Source: Owenweeksia sp. TMED14 (GTDB lineage Bacteria; Bacteroidota; Bacteroidia; Flavobacteriales; Schleiferiaceae). From it: a DNA stretch of 64,000 nucleotides. The stretch spans positions 1 through 64,000 of the forward strand of contig CATIRS010000042.1 in the NCBI GenBank assembly GCA_949529985.1, written 5' to 3'. Positions 44,142 to 54,220 of the stretch are shown here, in pieces. How positions within the stretch are numbered: the stretch's first letter is position 1; each line of letters opens with the position of its first letter. The notes under the pieces are model-generated. The model had not been told where the DNA came from, ran no database searches, and saw only the letters and a program-made list of their open reading frames with translations. The position numbers were made by a program, and so were the translations under genes.

Positions 44142-45247
44142 TTTTCGAGTTGATTCACTATTTCTTGAGCGGCATATGGCTGAGATATTTTTAAGGCGTT
44201 ATTTCTTAGCTGTTCTAAATTGTCTTCATCTCCAATGAGATTAATAACTAATTGCCCTATCTGATCTTTAGCATTTGCCTCATCAATATATATTGCGGCA
44301 TCTCTATCTGCTAAATTTTGAGCATTTTTAGTTTGATGATCTTCTGCAACATTGGGTGAAGGAATAAGGATTGATGCTGATCCAGTACAACAAATTTCGC
44401 TTATGGACCCAGCGCCAGCTCGAGATATTATAATATCTGATGCTAGATATGCTTTATCCATTTCATTTAAAAATGGTTTAATTTTTAAATACTTTGTTTC
44501 GAAAACTTTTTGCGATAAATCTTGGAAATACAGTGACCCACATTGCCAGAGAATTTGAATATTTTGTTTGTTCCAGCTATTGATATTTAACTCGACACAG
44601 TCATTTATTGCTTTTGCTCCTTGGCTACCTCCAAGAACCAATACTAAAGGAAGAGTTGAGTCAAATCCTAAATTTTTTTTGGCTTTGTCAGAATGTTTTC
44701 TATTTCTGCCAATCAATGATATTTTGGAGATATCTGATCTGATTGGATTGCCAGTTAATTTTACTTTTTTTGCTGGAAAGAATTTTTCCATTTCTGGATA
44801 AGCAACACAAATTGCATTTGCCTTTCGGCTAACCAATCTATTTGTCAATCCTGCGAAGCTATTTTGCTCTTGAATCAGAGTGGGGATGCTTAATTTCTGG
44901 GCTGCAAATAGACTGGGCCCACTGACATAACCACCTGTTCCTACAACAGCATCTGGTTTCCACTTCTTCAGGAGTCTATAGACCTTGAATGAACTTAATA
45001 GAATTTTTATTGGAAGTGATAAGTTTTTTAATATGGATTTTCTCTGAAAACCAGCGATATTTATACCAATGATCGGGAAGCCAGATTCAGGAATTTTTGA
45101 CATCTCCATTCGGTTATTTGCTCCTATAAATTGTATCCAAGCTTGCGGATAACGTTTATTTATTTCTTGAGCTATACTGATGGCAGGAAAAATATGTCCA
45201 CCAGTACCTCCTCCAGAAATTACTACTTTTGGACTTCTATTCATCAC
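44120..45247 (-). CDS. murG: UDP-GlcNAc:lipid I GlcNAc transferase
   Basis: 375-aa GT28 enzyme making lipid II at the inner face of the membrane. The N-domain glycine loop is ISGGGTGGHIFPAISIA, with VGTGGYVSGPSLFAA and LIQEQNSFAGLTNR; the C-domain has VLGGSQGAKAIND, SRAGAGSISEIC and LIPSPNVAEDHQTKNA for UDP-GlcNAc binding. It overlaps ftsW by 11 bp and murC by 22 bp, so translation is coupled. Confidence 0.97.
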   Translation of the reverse strand: MMNRSPKVVISGGGTGGHIFPAISIAQEINKRYPQAWIQFIGANNRMEMSKIPESGFPIIGINIAGFQRKSILKNLSLPIKILLSSFKVYRLLKKWKPDAVVGTGGYVSGPSLFAAQKLSIPTLIQEQNSFAGLTNRLVSRKANAICVAYPEMEKFFPAKKVKLTGNPIRSDISKISLIGRNRKHSDKAKKNLGFDSTLPLVLVLGGSQGAKAINDCVELNINSWNKQNIQILWQCGSLYFQDLSQKVFETKYLKIKPFLNEMDKAYLASDIIISRAGAGSISEICCTGSASILIPSPNVAEDHQTKNAQNLADRDAAIYIDEANAKDQIGQLVINLIGDEDNLEQLRNNALKISQPYAAQEIVNQLEKCWSWKK

Positions 45248-46403
45248 CTTGGATGTTTAAAGACTTGATTTCAAGATCTTGGAATGTTTTAATATCGTGA
45301 TCCATTATTTCTCCGTCACCTCTTCCTCGACTAACAGAAAGTATTATTCCTATGGCGAAACATGTCATCCAAATAGATGACCCGCCAGCACTTACCAAAG
45401 GAAGTGTTTGACCTGTTATTGGGAAAAGGCTTGTCGCTACTGCCATATTTATTAACGCTTGTAGGCAAATGGAAAAGCTTAATCCAATAACTATCAATCG
45501 ACCAAATAAATCTTTTGCTCGATTTGTAACTCTTACGCATGCTAGCATAAACCATAAATACATTAATACTATTACTGTTCCTCCTATTAATCCGTACTCC
45601 TCTACTATCGTGGCATATATGAAATCTGAATTATTTTGAGGTAAAAAATGCTTGTGTAAACCTCTTCCTGGTCCGAGTCCAGTTATTTTGCCTTCAGCAA
45701 TTGCTGTCATAGCAATCTTTTTTTGATAATTCTCAGCATTTTCACCTTCTATTGCGAAAGTCTCTATTCGACTTATCCATGTATCAACTCTATTTGGTAT
45801 CATATCTGGAAATGCTTTTGCAGTAAGTATGAAAACAATAAGGAATGCAGTTCCGAGTCCAAATAACTTAGCTATGTGTTTAGAATTATATCCTCCGACA
45901 AATAAGAGAATTATCGAATTAATAAATATCAATATCGACGTTGATAGATTTGCGGGAAGAACAAGTGCGCAAATAAGAAAGATGGGCCATAATAAAGTTT
46001 GGAATGACTCTTTAAACTTCCAAACTCCTTCTTTTTTAGATATAGTTCTTGATATGAATAACAGGAGAGAGACATTAGCTAATGCACTTGTTTGAAAACT
46101 CATTCCGAAGATGTAAATCCATCGACTGGAATTGGCTCCACTAATTGTAGCTCCTTGCGCTATTGTGAAAGCGAGTAAAATAATACTAATCCAAAGGAGT
46201 AGTGGAGAAAGAGGCCCCCTCCAAAATCTATATGGTATTCTATGAGTCAAAATGGCAAGCAGAAGTCCAAATCCTACATGAATCATATGCATGCCTATAC
46301 TTGAGCTAGCACTAAAGACTGGTAAGAAGGAAAAAACCGCCAGTAGCATAGTAATCACCCATATTTGAGTGCTACCCTGAAAAAGACGATTAAATATTTC
46401 CAT
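45237..46403 (-). CDS. ftsW: Peptidoglycan glycosyltransferase FtsW
   Basis: 388-aa SEDS-family polymerase, with about ten TM helices, that polymerises lipid II at the septum with FtsI. Recognised by GANSSRWIYIFGMSFQTSALA, a large extracellular loop with GLGPGRGLHKHFLPQNNSDFIYATIVEE, and LFPITGQTLPLVSAGGSS near the C-terminus (family signature). The catalytic Asp is expected in the NSDF region. Position between murD and murG is standard. Confidence 0.95.
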   Translation of the reverse strand: MEIFNRLFQGSTQIWVITMLLAVFSFLPVFSASSSIGMHMIHVGFGLLLAILTHRIPYRFWRGPLSPLLLWISIILLAFTIAQGATISGANSSRWIYIFGMSFQTSALANVSLLLFISRTISKKEGVWKFKESFQTLLWPIFLICALVLPANLSTSILIFINSIILLFVGGYNSKHIAKLFGLGTAFLIVFILTAKAFPDMIPNRVDTWISRIETFAIEGENAENYQKKIAMTAIAEGKITGLGPGRGLHKHFLPQNNSDFIYATIVEEYGLIGGTVIVLMYLWFMLACVRVTNRAKDLFGRLIVIGLSFSICLQALINMAVATSLFPITGQTLPLVSAGGSSIWMTCFAIGIILSVSRGRGDGEIMDHDIKTFQDLEIKSLNIQGDE

Positions 46404-46417
46404 TATAAATAAAAGGA

Positions 46418-47764
46418 TTAGAGTTTACGAACTGCAGATTTAAATTGATTTCCACGATCTTGATAGTTTTGAAAAAGATCAAAACTTGCACAACATGGTG
46501 ATAGAATAATAGTTTCTCCTTTGCTGGCTAATTGGTAGCTTGTTTTTACTGCATCCTCCATGTTTTCGACTTCTGCAAAATGTTCTACATTCTCAGCAAA
46601 TGCATTTCTAATTTTTGTTATGTCACTTCCAATTGCTACAATTGCTTTTACTCGTTTTTCAACTAGTCCAAATAACTCTGAATAGTCATTCCCTTTGTCT
46701 ACTCCACCTACTATCCATATTACATTTGCTGTTAAGCTTTCAAGCGCATAATATGTTGAATTAACATTTGTGGCTTTACTATCATTAATAAATTGGATTC
46801 CATGTATGGTCCCAATGTTTTCCATTCTATGTTCTAGGCCTTCAAAATTGGCTAGGGACTCTCTTACCATTTCACTTCGAACATTAAGCAAACGCGCGGA
46901 GAGCCCTGATGCTAAGGCATTATATGTGTTATGTTTGCCTTGTATGGCAAGATCTTCAATTGTCATAATTTCGTTATTTTTTGTAATGAGAATTAGATTT
47001 GATTTTTCTATGAAAGCTCCTTGAGAGGGTTTGTTATCTGGAGTTGAAGTATAAATGGGATATTGATTAGCTTTTACGGACTTTAATTTGGATTTAATAA
47101 TTTCATCTTCGGCATAAAACAAAAAAGAATCATCTCCATTTTGATTCGATGTAATATGAAATTTAGCTTCAGCATATTCTTCAATTGAATCGTATCGATC
47201 AAGATGGTCAGCCGTAATGTTTGTTAATATTGCTATGTTTGGTTTAAACGTTGGGCAGTCTTCTAATTGAAAGCTTGAAACTTCTAAAACATATATATCA
47301 GCTGGATTATCAAGAAGTAAGCGCCCAGAACCAACTCCAATATTTCCACCTATTCGAAATTTTATATCATCATTTTCTAATATTTTACCGATTAATGTTG
47401 TTACTGAAGTTTTTCCATTAGTCCCTGTAATTGCAATTATTTTTGAGTTTAAGGGTTTGTTTCGGTAAAACCATTCGATATCTGACCAGATTGGGATTCC
47501 TTTTTCTCTAAGATGTTTTATGATGGGTGTGTTTGACTTAATTCCAGGGCTCTTGACTACAGCATCGTAATAGATTAATTTATCTAGGCTATGGTTTCCC
47601 TCTTCAAATTCAATTCCCGAGTTTATTAGCTCTATTTTATTAGAATAATTAATAACTGCTGCATCTGATAAGAAGACATTGATATTTCTTTTTTTAGCTA
47701 AAAGTGCTGAAGCTACTCCACTTTCGCCACCGCCTAGAATTGCAAGTTTAAATACCTCCTTCAT
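46418..47764 (-). CDS. murD: UDP-N-acetylmuramoylalanine--D-glutamate ligase
   Basis: 448-aa Mur ligase adding D-Glu. N-domain AILGGESGVASALLAKKR, ATP loop ITGTNGKTSVTTLIG, EVSSFQLEDCPTFKPNIAILTN, domain-2/3 junction GKHNTYNALAS, and FINDSKATNVNSTYYAL are typical of MurD. The last segment ILSPCCASFDLFQNYQDRGNQF matches its C-terminal substrate motif. It starts 2 bp from the mraY stop. Confidence 0.96.
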   Translation of the reverse strand: MKEVFKLAILGGGESGVASALLAKKRNINVFLSDAAVINYSNKIELINSGIEFEEGNHSLDKLIYYDAVVKSPGIKSNTPIIKHLREKGIPIWSDIEWFYRNKPLNSKIIAITGTNGKTSVTTLIGKILENDDIKFRIGGNIGVGSGRLLLDNPADIYVLEVSSFQLEDCPTFKPNIAILTNITADHLDRYDSIEEYAEAKFHITSNQNGDDSFLFYAEDEIIKSKLKSVKANQYPIYTSTPDNKPSQGAFIEKSNLILITKNNEIMTIEDLAIQGKHNTYNALASGLSARLLNVRSEMVRESLANFEGLEHRMENIGTIHGIQFINDSKATNVNSTYYALESLTANVIWIVGGVDKGNDYSELFGLVEKRVKAIVAIGSDITKIRNAFAENVEHFAEVENMEDAVKTSYQLASKGETIILSPCCASFDLFQNYQDRGNQFKSAVRKL

Positions 47765-47766
47765 GA

Positions 47767-48993
47767 TTAGCGAAGCTTCAAGGTTATTAATGTGAAAATC
47801 GCCAAGAAAACCCCAAGTATCCAGAATCTAGTTGCGATTTTAGACTCGTGAAGTCCTTTTTTTTGGAAATGATGATGAAGGGGGGCCATTAAGAATACCC
47901 TTTCTCCAATGCCAAATCTCCTTTTAGTGTATTTAAAATAACTGACTTGAATAATTACACTTAAGTTTTCGATGAGGAATACTCCAGCAAGTATTGGGAT
48001 TAATAATTCTTTTCGAATCACGATAGCAAATACTGCAATTATTGCACCCAATGATAAACTTCCTGTATCGCCCATAAATACTTGAGCAGGGTAGGTGTTG
48101 TACCACAAGAAACCTATACATGAGCCTATAAAAGCGGCGGCAAAAACAACTAATTCACCTGAGTTGGGTATATACATTATGTCCAAGTAACTCGCAAAAA
48201 CTCCCGAGCCACTAACATATGCAAGCACAGCTAATGTGAATGCTATTATAGCTGACGTGCCTCCAGCAAGACCATCGAGACCATCTGTTAAGTTTGCGCC
48301 GTTACTGACAGCTGTAATTATAAAAATAACTGCTACTATAAAAACTAGCCATCCAAATTTTGATAGACCCAACCAATCTACAATCTTTAAATAATCAAAT
48401 GTTGCATCCTTGAAAAATGGTATGGTGGTTTTCAAACTTTGTTCGGCATGTCCAAATACAGGTGAGCTTTGAGAACTTTCTCCATAAAGTTGGATTTGAG
48501 AGTCAATAGGCACTTCTTCTTTCATTGTAACATCTGGATGAAAAACAAGGGTAGACCCCACTATTATTCCAAGTGTTACTTGCCCTATCACTTTGAAATA
48601 CCCTCGTAATCCTTGTTTGTTTTTTTTAAAAACTTTTATATAGTCATCGGCAAAACCAATTGCCCCCATCCATAAAGTAGTTAGTAGTAGTAGTTGGATA
48701 TAAACATTACTAAGGTTTGAAAACAACAAAACAGGTATGACTATTGCGGAAATAATTATTAATCCTCCCATCGTTGGAGTGCCTTTTTTTTCTAGCTGTC
48801 CTTCTAATCCTAGATCTCTAATACTTTCTCCAATCTGCTTGCGTCGAAGAATTTCAATAAGCTTACCCCCAAGAATTAGGCTTATTGAAAGGGCACCAAG
48901 AATAGCTAGAGCAGCTCTAAAAGTTAGAAATTGAAAAAGTCCAGCTCCAGGAAAGTTTAATTTGTCTAGATATATAAATATGTCGTACAACAT
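47767..48993 (-). CDS. mraY: Phospho-N-acetylmuramoyl-pentapeptide transferase
   Basis: 408-aa integral membrane enzyme making lipid I on undecaprenyl phosphate. Typical segments: [20 protein letters not shown] (catalytic Asp pair), [44 protein letters not shown] and [12 protein letters not shown] longer loop of about 60 residues around [15 protein letters not shown] and [14 protein letters not shown] is common in Bacteroidetes MraY. Gaps of 2-3 bp to its neighbours. Confidence 0.97.
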   Translation of the reverse strand: MLYDIFIYLDKLNFPGAGLFQFLTFRAALAILGALSISLILGGKLIEILRRKQIGESIRDLGLEGQLEKKGTPTMGGLIIISAIVIPVLLFSNLSNVYIQLLLLTTLWMGAIGFADDYIKVFKKNKQGLRGYFKVIGQVTLGIIVGSTLVFHPDVTMKEEVPIDSQIQLYGESSQSSPVFGHAEQSLKTTIPFFKDATFDYLKIVDWLGLSKFGWLVFIVAVIFIITAVSNGANLTDGLDGLAGGTSAIIAFTLAVLAYVSGSGVFASYLDIMYIPNSGELVVFAAAFIGSCIGFLWYNTYPAQVFMGDTGSLSLGAIIAVFAIVIRKELLIPILAGVFLIENLSVIIQVSYFKYTKRRFGIGERVFLMAPLHHHFQKKGLHESKIATRFWILGVFLAIFTLITLKLR

Positions 48994-48996
48994 TTT

Positions 48997-50460
48997 TTAG
49001 GCTTGAACTTCTGTTAGTAATTTTTTTAAAATAATCACATCATCAAACGGCAACTTTTCTCCATGAATCTCTTGAAATTTTTCATGTCCTTTTCCCGCTA
49101 GTAATATTATGTCTTTGGGTTTTGCGTTTTGACATGCTAGTTTAATCCCTTGACTTCTGTCTTCTATTGTGATGCAATGTTTTTTCTCCAAAAGTGTTAA
49201 GCCATTTTCCATATCTTTTAAAATATTAGCGGGTAATTCATTTCGTGGATTATCAGAAGTGAATATCACATAATCACTTAGCCTCGCGGCCATTGAGGCC
49301 ATTTGAGGTCTTTTTCCTGTATCTCGATTTCCTCCACACCCAATAATCGTAATTATTCTCTGTGAGCTATTACGGAACTTTTGTAATGACGAAAGTATAT
49401 TGTCAAGAGCGTCAGGGGTATGAGCATAGTCAACGATTCCAATAATTCCTTTTGGTCCTTCGATTTTTTGAAAACGACCATCAACAGATTGTAGAGCACT
49501 TATCCCCTGTAAGGCTTCAGTGGGTTCTAGTCCAAGTTCTATTGCAGCTCCGTAAACAGCGCAAATATTATAGACATTAAAATTTCCGATCAATTGCATC
49601 CAGCATTCACGCTGATTTATGCTAATTAAAGTGCCGCCAATATGACTTTCTAATATTCTTGCTTTAATATCAACGTGTCGTTCAATTCCATATGATACTT
49701 TCTTAGCTTCACAGTTTGAGAACATTGTTTCACCATGCTTGTCATCGAAATTTGCTAATGCAAATGATGAAGGTTTAAGATTATCAAAAAGTGATTTCTT
49801 TGCAAGAATATAACTATCCATATTCTTGTGATAATCAAGATGATCGCGACTTATATTGGTAAAAATACCTCCTTTGAAACGTATTCCTTCTACGCGGTTT
49901 TGCACTAAGCCATGTGAGCTAACTTCGATAAATACTATTTTACATCCGGCCGCTAGCATTTCTGCCATATGTTTTTGAATTGTCCATGCGTCAGGTGTGG
50001 TATGAGTAGTTGGTAGCTCTTTATTTCCAATTGCAATCTTAATCGTCGAAATCAATCCGGTTTTTATGAGACTATTTTCAAAGAGCTTATATAATAATGA
50101 GGCCGTTGTAGTTTTTCCATTTGTACCTGTTATGCCGACTACATGTAATTTTTCAGATGGTCTTTCAAACCAATTACTGGCTACTATAGCATAGGCCTTA
50201 GAGGTTGAGATGACTTGTATGTACGTTATGTCCTTAACTATATTTTCTGGCAGAACCTCGCAAACGATAGCCTGAGCTCCTTCTGAGATGGATTTCGCTA
50301 TGAATTTGTGGCCATCACTCTTAGACCCCTTAATAGCAAAGAATAGATTGTCTTTTTTAATTAATCTAGAATCACAAGTAACCTCATTAATAGCAACTAA
50401 AGTAGATCCCCGTAAATCAGTAATGTTGATGCCGTAAAGAATATCCTTTAATAATTTCAT
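48997..50460 (-). CDS. murE: UDP-MurNAc-tripeptide synthetase
   Basis: 487-aa Mur ligase adding the third amino acid. ATP loop GITGTNGKTTTASLLYKLF, EVSSHGLVQNRVEGI, ATP-binding VDYAHTPDAL and the specificity motif DNPR (in TSDNPRNE) are present; DNPR marks meso-diaminopimelate as substrate, as expected for a Gram-negative. It overlaps ftsI by 4 bp. The carbamylated Lys region is around IFTNISRDHLDYHKNMDSYILAKKSLF. Confidence 0.96.
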   Translation of the reverse strand: MKLLKDILYGINITDLRGSTLVAINEVTCDSRLIKKDNLFFAIKGSKSDGHKFIAKSISEGAQAIVCEVLPENIVKDITYIQVISTSKAYAIVASNWFERPSEKLHVVGITGTNGKTTTASLLYKLFENSLIKTGLISTIKIAIGNKELPTTHTTPDAWTIQKHMAEMLAAGCKIVFIEVSSHGLVQNRVEGIRFKGGIFTNISRDHLDYHKNMDSYILAKKSLFDNLKPSSFALANFDDKHGETMFSNCEAKKVSYGIERHVDIKARILESHIGGTLISINQRECWMQLIGNFNVYNICAVYGAAIELGLEPTEALQGISALQSVDGRFQKIEGPKGIIGIVDYAHTPDALDNILSSLQKFRNSSQRIITIIGCGGNRDTGKRPQMASMAARLSDYVIFTSDNPRNELPANILKDMENGLTLLEKKHCITIEDRSQGIKLACQNAKPKDIILLAGKGHEKFQEIHGEKLPFDDVIILKKLLTEVQA

Positions 50461-52451
50461 CCTAGTTTGATGTAAATTTTTTTACTTTTTATTAATGATT
50501 GTGATAAAACAACTTTTCCATGGCCTTCAATTTCTATACTCCATCCAATTTCTTCGTATAATTGAATAACGTCTGATGCGCTCCAGCCTTCCAAACTTGG
50601 AGTAAGGCCTTGTTCAAGTTTTTCTGCTGCATAAGCAAATCTGGAAAGTCGCTTCTCGTTCAGATCTTCTGATCTTTTTTTAATGGCGCGAGTCCAATAT
50701 CCCTCAGATGGTGAGTCAATTTGAGGTGTCATTTTGTGTATCGCCATTGCTACATTCCTAAAAACAGGAGCGGCCACTACATTGGCATAATAACCCGTGG
50801 AAATTTCAGGACGATTTATAACAACTATACATGAGTAAATTGGTTTTTTGGCTGGAAAATATCCAGCAAAGGATGCTTGGTATCCTAGATTTTCTGAGTC
50901 CCAATAGTTTAATTGAGAGGTTCCAGTTTTTCCTGCAAGATCTAACGAGTCGGTATAAATATTTCTGGCGGTCCCTCTCTTGACAGCTTTTTCTAATAAA
51001 TCTTGAATTTGGCGTATGCTCCTTTCTGAGGCTATCGACGGATGAATAACTTGTGTTTCGTGTTCTTGAATAATAATTCCATGATCTCTTGTTCCTTCCC
51101 AGAGCGTTGGCCTCACCATTTTTCCGTTATTGGCAATCGCATTATAGAATGTCAGTATTTGAAGTGGAGTATTTTCAAGGCCATATCCAAAAAGCATCCA
51201 TGGTAAGGTAACACCTGACCAATCATCGTCATTTGGTTGAGGTATATGGGGTGAGCTTTCTCCGGGAATTTGTATGCCTGTTTTAGTAGCCAAACCAATT
51301 TGATACATACGGTCAATGAAGTCTTGAGGCGTTTTTGAATATTTTGAGTAAAGCGCCTTAACAATTGCAGTGTTTGATGACAGCTCAAGTGCTCTTCCTA
51401 ATGATATTAATCCATACCCACCTCGTCTCGAGTCTTTTATCTTTTTTCCATAAATGCTAAAAACACCTTTTTCAGTGTCGATTTTTTGAGAGGTGTCAAC
51501 TTTTCCATCTTCCATTGCAACTAATAATGCTGCCACTTTAAAAGTCGATCCTGGTTCAGACTTCTCCCAAACAGCATAGTTTCGTAATTCCCGATATTTA
51601 GCATTTTTTGATGTTCTTCCAAGATTCGAAATTGCTCTTATTTTTCCAGTTTTGACCTCCATTATAACAATACACCCATGGTCAGCATTGTGTTTCTTTA
51701 GTTGCTGTTGAAGTGCTTTATGCGCTATGTCTTGCATTCTAGTATTTAAAGTTGTTATAATGTCTTGGCCATTTACAGGTTCAGTTGAATATTCGCTGTC
51801 AATTGGTTTCCACTGGTCACCTCCCAAGTTCTGCATCCACCGTTTTCCAGTATGGCCTTTAAGCGTTTCTTGAAATGAGGACTCTAGACCTGCTTGTGCA
51901 TCTGTTCTTTGATATCCAATGGTTCTCTCGGCGAGAAGACCTAGTGGCATTAATCTTTTGTGGCTTTCTTGGGTAATGAGTCCTGTTGTATATCGATGTC
52001 CTTTAAAAAGAGGCATAAGGGCCACTTTTCTGTAATCAGAATAACTTAAGTTTTTTGCTATTAATGCGTAACGCTTTTGTCTAGAGAAGTTGAGTTGTAA
52101 ATATTTCATCCAAGCTTTTTTTCCTTTCCCGGGAAGTAAGACTGAAAGTTGTTGACTGGTTTCTAATATTTCGGATTTGAATCGATTAGCATCAACTATA
52201 GCAGCGTCCCAACGTAATTCGTAAACTGGCATTGATGTGGCTAAAAGTTGTCCGTCATTAGAGTATATATTCCCCCGGTTTGCTGCAACTTCGCGCTCTT
52301 GAATTACTTTTTGTCTTGCGGATGAAATTAGTTCAGAACCCAGCGATAATGATATAAAGTAGAGCCTGAATAGGACTGTAAATGTGAATATACCAATGAA
52401 AATCACTAACCATGCCATTCTGCGAATGCTGAGGTCATACTTGTTATTCAT
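50457..52451 (-). CDS. ftsI: Septal peptidoglycan transpeptidase FtsI (PBP3) with PASTA domain
   Basis: 664-aa class B penicillin-binding protein that cross-links septal murein. A single N-terminal TM helix (about 12-33) precedes the dimerisation region (VAANRGNIYSNDGQLLATS) and the transpeptidase domain with SxxK in EPGSTFK, SxN in LSSNTAIVKALY and KTG in LAGKTGTSQ. The C-terminus adds a PASTA-like domain (about 610-664, LEGWSASDVIQLYEEIGW). PASTA on a division PBP is frequent in Bacteroidetes. It overlaps ftsL by 8 bp and murE by 4 bp. Confidence 0.96.
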   Translation of the reverse strand: MNNKYDLSIRRMAWLVIFIGIFTFTVLFRLYFISLSLGSELISSARQKVIQEREVAANRGNIYSNDGQLLATSMPVYELRWDAAIVDANRFKSEILETSQQLSVLLPGKGKKAWMKYLQLNFSRQKRYALIAKNLSYSDYRKVALMPLFKGHRYTTGLITQESHKRLMPLGLLAERTIGYQRTDAQAGLESSFQETLKGHTGKRWMQNLGGDQWKPIDSEYSTEPVNGQDIITTLNTRMQDIAHKALQQQLKKHNADHGCIVIMEVKTGKIRAISNLGRTSKNAKYRELRNYAVWEKSEPGSTFKVAALLVAMEDGKVDTSQKIDTEKGVFSIYGKKIKDSRRGGYGLISLGRALELSSNTAIVKALYSKYSKTPQDFIDRMYQIGLATKTGIQIPGESSPHIPQPNDDDWSGVTLPWMLFGYGLENTPLQILTFYNAIANNGKMVRPTLWEGTRDHGIIIQEHETQVIHPSIASERSIRQIQDLLEKAVKRGTARNIYTDSLDLAGKTGTSQLNYWDSENLGYQASFAGYFPAKKPIYSCIVVINRPEISTGYYANVVAAPVFRNVAMAIHKMTPQIDSPSEGYWTRAIKKRSEDLNEKRLSRFAYAAEKLEQGLTPSLEGWSASDVIQLYEEIGWSIEIEGHGKVVLSQSLIKSKKIYIKLG

Positions 52452-52782
52452 CTTCGGGTTTTTGAATATATGTAGGAGCCTGTCGTAGCGGTATCAGTCC
52501 AATTTTTCCTGCACGAAATTGTACAGATGACTCTTGGCCCATCTTCATTAATTGGGATTTAGATTCTAAGTATTGACTTTCTAGCTCATTAATTTCCACA
52601 GTTTTAATAGAAATTAGACGAACATTTGATTCCGCACGATGAGCTGCCCAAATCTGAACAAGAGCTAATGTTGTGCAGTAAAGAACAAAGGGAAGATTTC
52701 TTAAAATTAAAGGATGACCAAAGAAGCTGCCTCTAAGAATCTCTTTGAGAGCAATAAAATATTTTCGGTCAATTACTTTCAT
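52444..52782 (-). CDS. ftsL: Cell division protein FtsL-like
   Basis: 112-aa bitopic protein in the ftsL position. One TM helix (about 29-45, LPFVLYCTTLALVQIW) is followed by a short periplasmic coiled coil (about 50-80, VRLISIKTVEINELESQYLESKSQL, listed here by its key heptads), the form shared by FtsL and FtsB. Sequence conservation is too low to tell FtsL from a functional FtsB analogue. It overlaps rsmH by 4 bp and ftsI by 8 bp. Confidence 0.85.
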   Translation of the reverse strand: MKVIDRKYFIALKEILRGSFFGHPLILRNLPFVLYCTTLALVQIWAAHRAESNVRLISIKTVEINELESQYLESKSQLMKMGQESSVQFRAGKIGLIPLRQAPTYIQKPEDE

Positions 52783-53684
52783 TTTGTGATTTCAGTTTTT
52801 TCCGCGGCACGCAGTTTCGCAGAACGTGATCTCGGATTTTTCAAAATTTCATTTTCCTCTGGAATTATTGCTTTTCTTGTTATTAATTTAAAAGGAGTTA
52901 GCCGATTTCCAAATTCATCCCTTGGTGCTTCTCCAATTAGTTGCCCCTCTCTAAAATAAACTTTCACTCTTCTATCTTCTAGACTGTGGTATGAGATCAT
53001 TACAAACCTTCCTCCGGTTAGGAGTAATTCCCTTCCCTCTTCAAGTAGCTTTTCTAAAACTTCGAGCTCTCGATTCACACATATTCTAATCGCTTGGAAC
53101 ACTTTAGCAAATACTTTTTCTCCTCGACGACCATGCGGTTCTATTACATTTAGTAATTCTCTAGTTGTAAGGATTGGTGAGCTTTCTTGAGCGTTTAGAA
53201 TTACTTGTGCTAGCTTTTTGGGTCTACTGACTTCGCCATAAGTGGCAAGGGCATGTGTCAAAGAGTATTCGTCGATGGCAGAAAGCCATTCCGCCGCCGA
53301 ATGTCCAGTCCTTGGGTTCATCCTCATATCCAAGGGGCCATCGCCTCGAATTGAAAACCCACGATCCATAACATCAAATTGATGAGAGCTTACTCCAAGA
53401 TCTGCTAAAATCCCATCAATTTTTTTTACATTATGAAGTTTTAAAAATCGTCTAAGATGCTCAAAATTGTGGGGAATTAATATGAATCTTTCGTCGTCTA
53501 ATTTGTTTTTTTCTGCATCTGGATCTTGGTCAAATCCAAAAAGGCGACCTTCTGAATTTAGTTTCTCAAGTATGGATTTGCTGTGACCTCCACCTCCAAA
53601 TGTTGCATCTACATAAATGCCGTCTGGTTTAATCGCAAGAAGTTCGATGGACTTCTCTAGAAGAACTGGGTTATGATAAGTCAT
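52779..53684 (-). CDS. rsmH: 16S rRNA (cytosine(1402)-N(4))-methyltransferase
   Basis: 301-aa SAM-dependent methyltransferase acting on C1402 in the 30S decoding centre. Recognised by HNPVLLEKSIELL, VDATFGGGGHSKSIL (SAM loop), GILADLGVSSHQFD, RGFSIRGDGPLDMRMN and FVMISYHSLEDRRVK. Usual second gene of dcw clusters. Its start overlaps the end of mraZ by 14 bp. Confidence 0.97.
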   Translation of the reverse strand: MTYHNPVLLEKSIELLAIKPDGIYVDATFGGGGHSKSILEKLNSEGRLFGFDQDPDAEKNKLDDERFILIPHNFEHLRRFLKLHNVKKIDGILADLGVSSHQFDVMDRGFSIRGDGPLDMRMNPRTGHSAAEWLSAIDEYSLTHALATYGEVSRPKKLAQVILNAQESSPILTTRELLNVIEPHGRRGEKVFAKVFQAIRICVNRELEVLEKLLEEGRELLLTGGRFVMISYHSLEDRRVKVYFREGQLIGEAPRDEFGNRLTPFKLITRKAIIPEENEILKNPRSRSAKLRAAEKTEITK

Positions 53685-54138
53685 TAATATTTTGATTACC
53701 CATTACTTCTTCAGTGAGTTTAGCAAAGTCGTGATCTTTAAAATTTACAGCTTTTTCATAATCTGCTTGATTCCAAATTTCGAGTCCAAAGGAAGTCGCA
53801 CTAAAAACAATTGAGTTATTAAGATTGGCAAAGCTTATCAGGTCTTTTGATATTAATATTCGCCCTGCCGAGTCCATCTCTACTTGTTTTATACCTGCAT
53901 GGAAGATGCGAATGAACTCATTATTTTTTTTTACAAAACGATTTAGTTTTTTTACTGAATCACTCAATGTAATCCACTCATTTTGAGTATGTAGTTCTAA
54001 GCAATTACTGAATACACTTCTTTTAAGAATAAACCCTTCGGTTCCAATTGTTATTAGCTGTTTTTTGAGTCCAGACGGAACGGAGACACGCCCTTTGGAG
54101 TCCATTTTACATTCATATACGCCGAGTAGTTGGGTCAT
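53671..54138 (-). CDS. mraZ: Transcriptional regulator MraZ
   Basis: 155-aa DNA-binding protein with two AbrB-like half-domains (GVYECKMDSKGRVSVPSGLKK and VEMDSAGRILISKDL, each with the D-x-x-G-R core). It forms ring multimers and in E. coli represses its own dcw operon through GTGGG/TGGG direct repeats; the same triplet of repeats lies 36-60 bp before this gene. First gene of the cluster, with an exact -7 box 18 nt upstream. Confidence 0.96.
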   Translation of the reverse strand: MTQLLGVYECKMDSKGRVSVPSGLKKQLITIGTEGFILKRSVFSNCLELHTQNEWITLSDSVKKLNRFVKKNNEFIRIFHAGIKQVEMDSAGRILISKDLISFANLNNSIVFSATSFGLEIWNQADYEKAVNFKDHDFAKLTEEVMGNQNINDLS

Positions 54139-54156
54139 AGTAAGCTTTTATTGATT

Positions 54157-54164
54157 CAAAAATA
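54157..54164 (-). promoter_or_regulatory. -7 promoter box of the dcw cluster (TATTTTTG)
   Basis: Minus-strand TATTTTTG matches TAnnTTTG exactly, 18 nt before the mraZ ATG. The MraZ operator begins 9 bp further upstream, so bound MraZ would cover the -33 region. Confidence 0.6.
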
Positions 54165-54173
54165 CTTATTTAT

Positions 54174-54198
54174 CCCACTATTTCCCACAATTACCCAC
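54174..54198 (-). promoter_or_regulatory. MraZ operator: three GTGGG direct repeats at 10-bp spacing
   Basis: On the minus strand GTGGG occurs three times at exact 10-bp intervals (plus-strand CCCAC at 54174, 54184 and 54194). Known MraZ boxes are TGGG-type direct repeats separated by one helical turn, so the match in unit, spacing and place before mraZ is strong. Confidence 0.85.
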
Positions 54199-54220
54199 AA
54201 AAGTTGATAACTTTTAGATA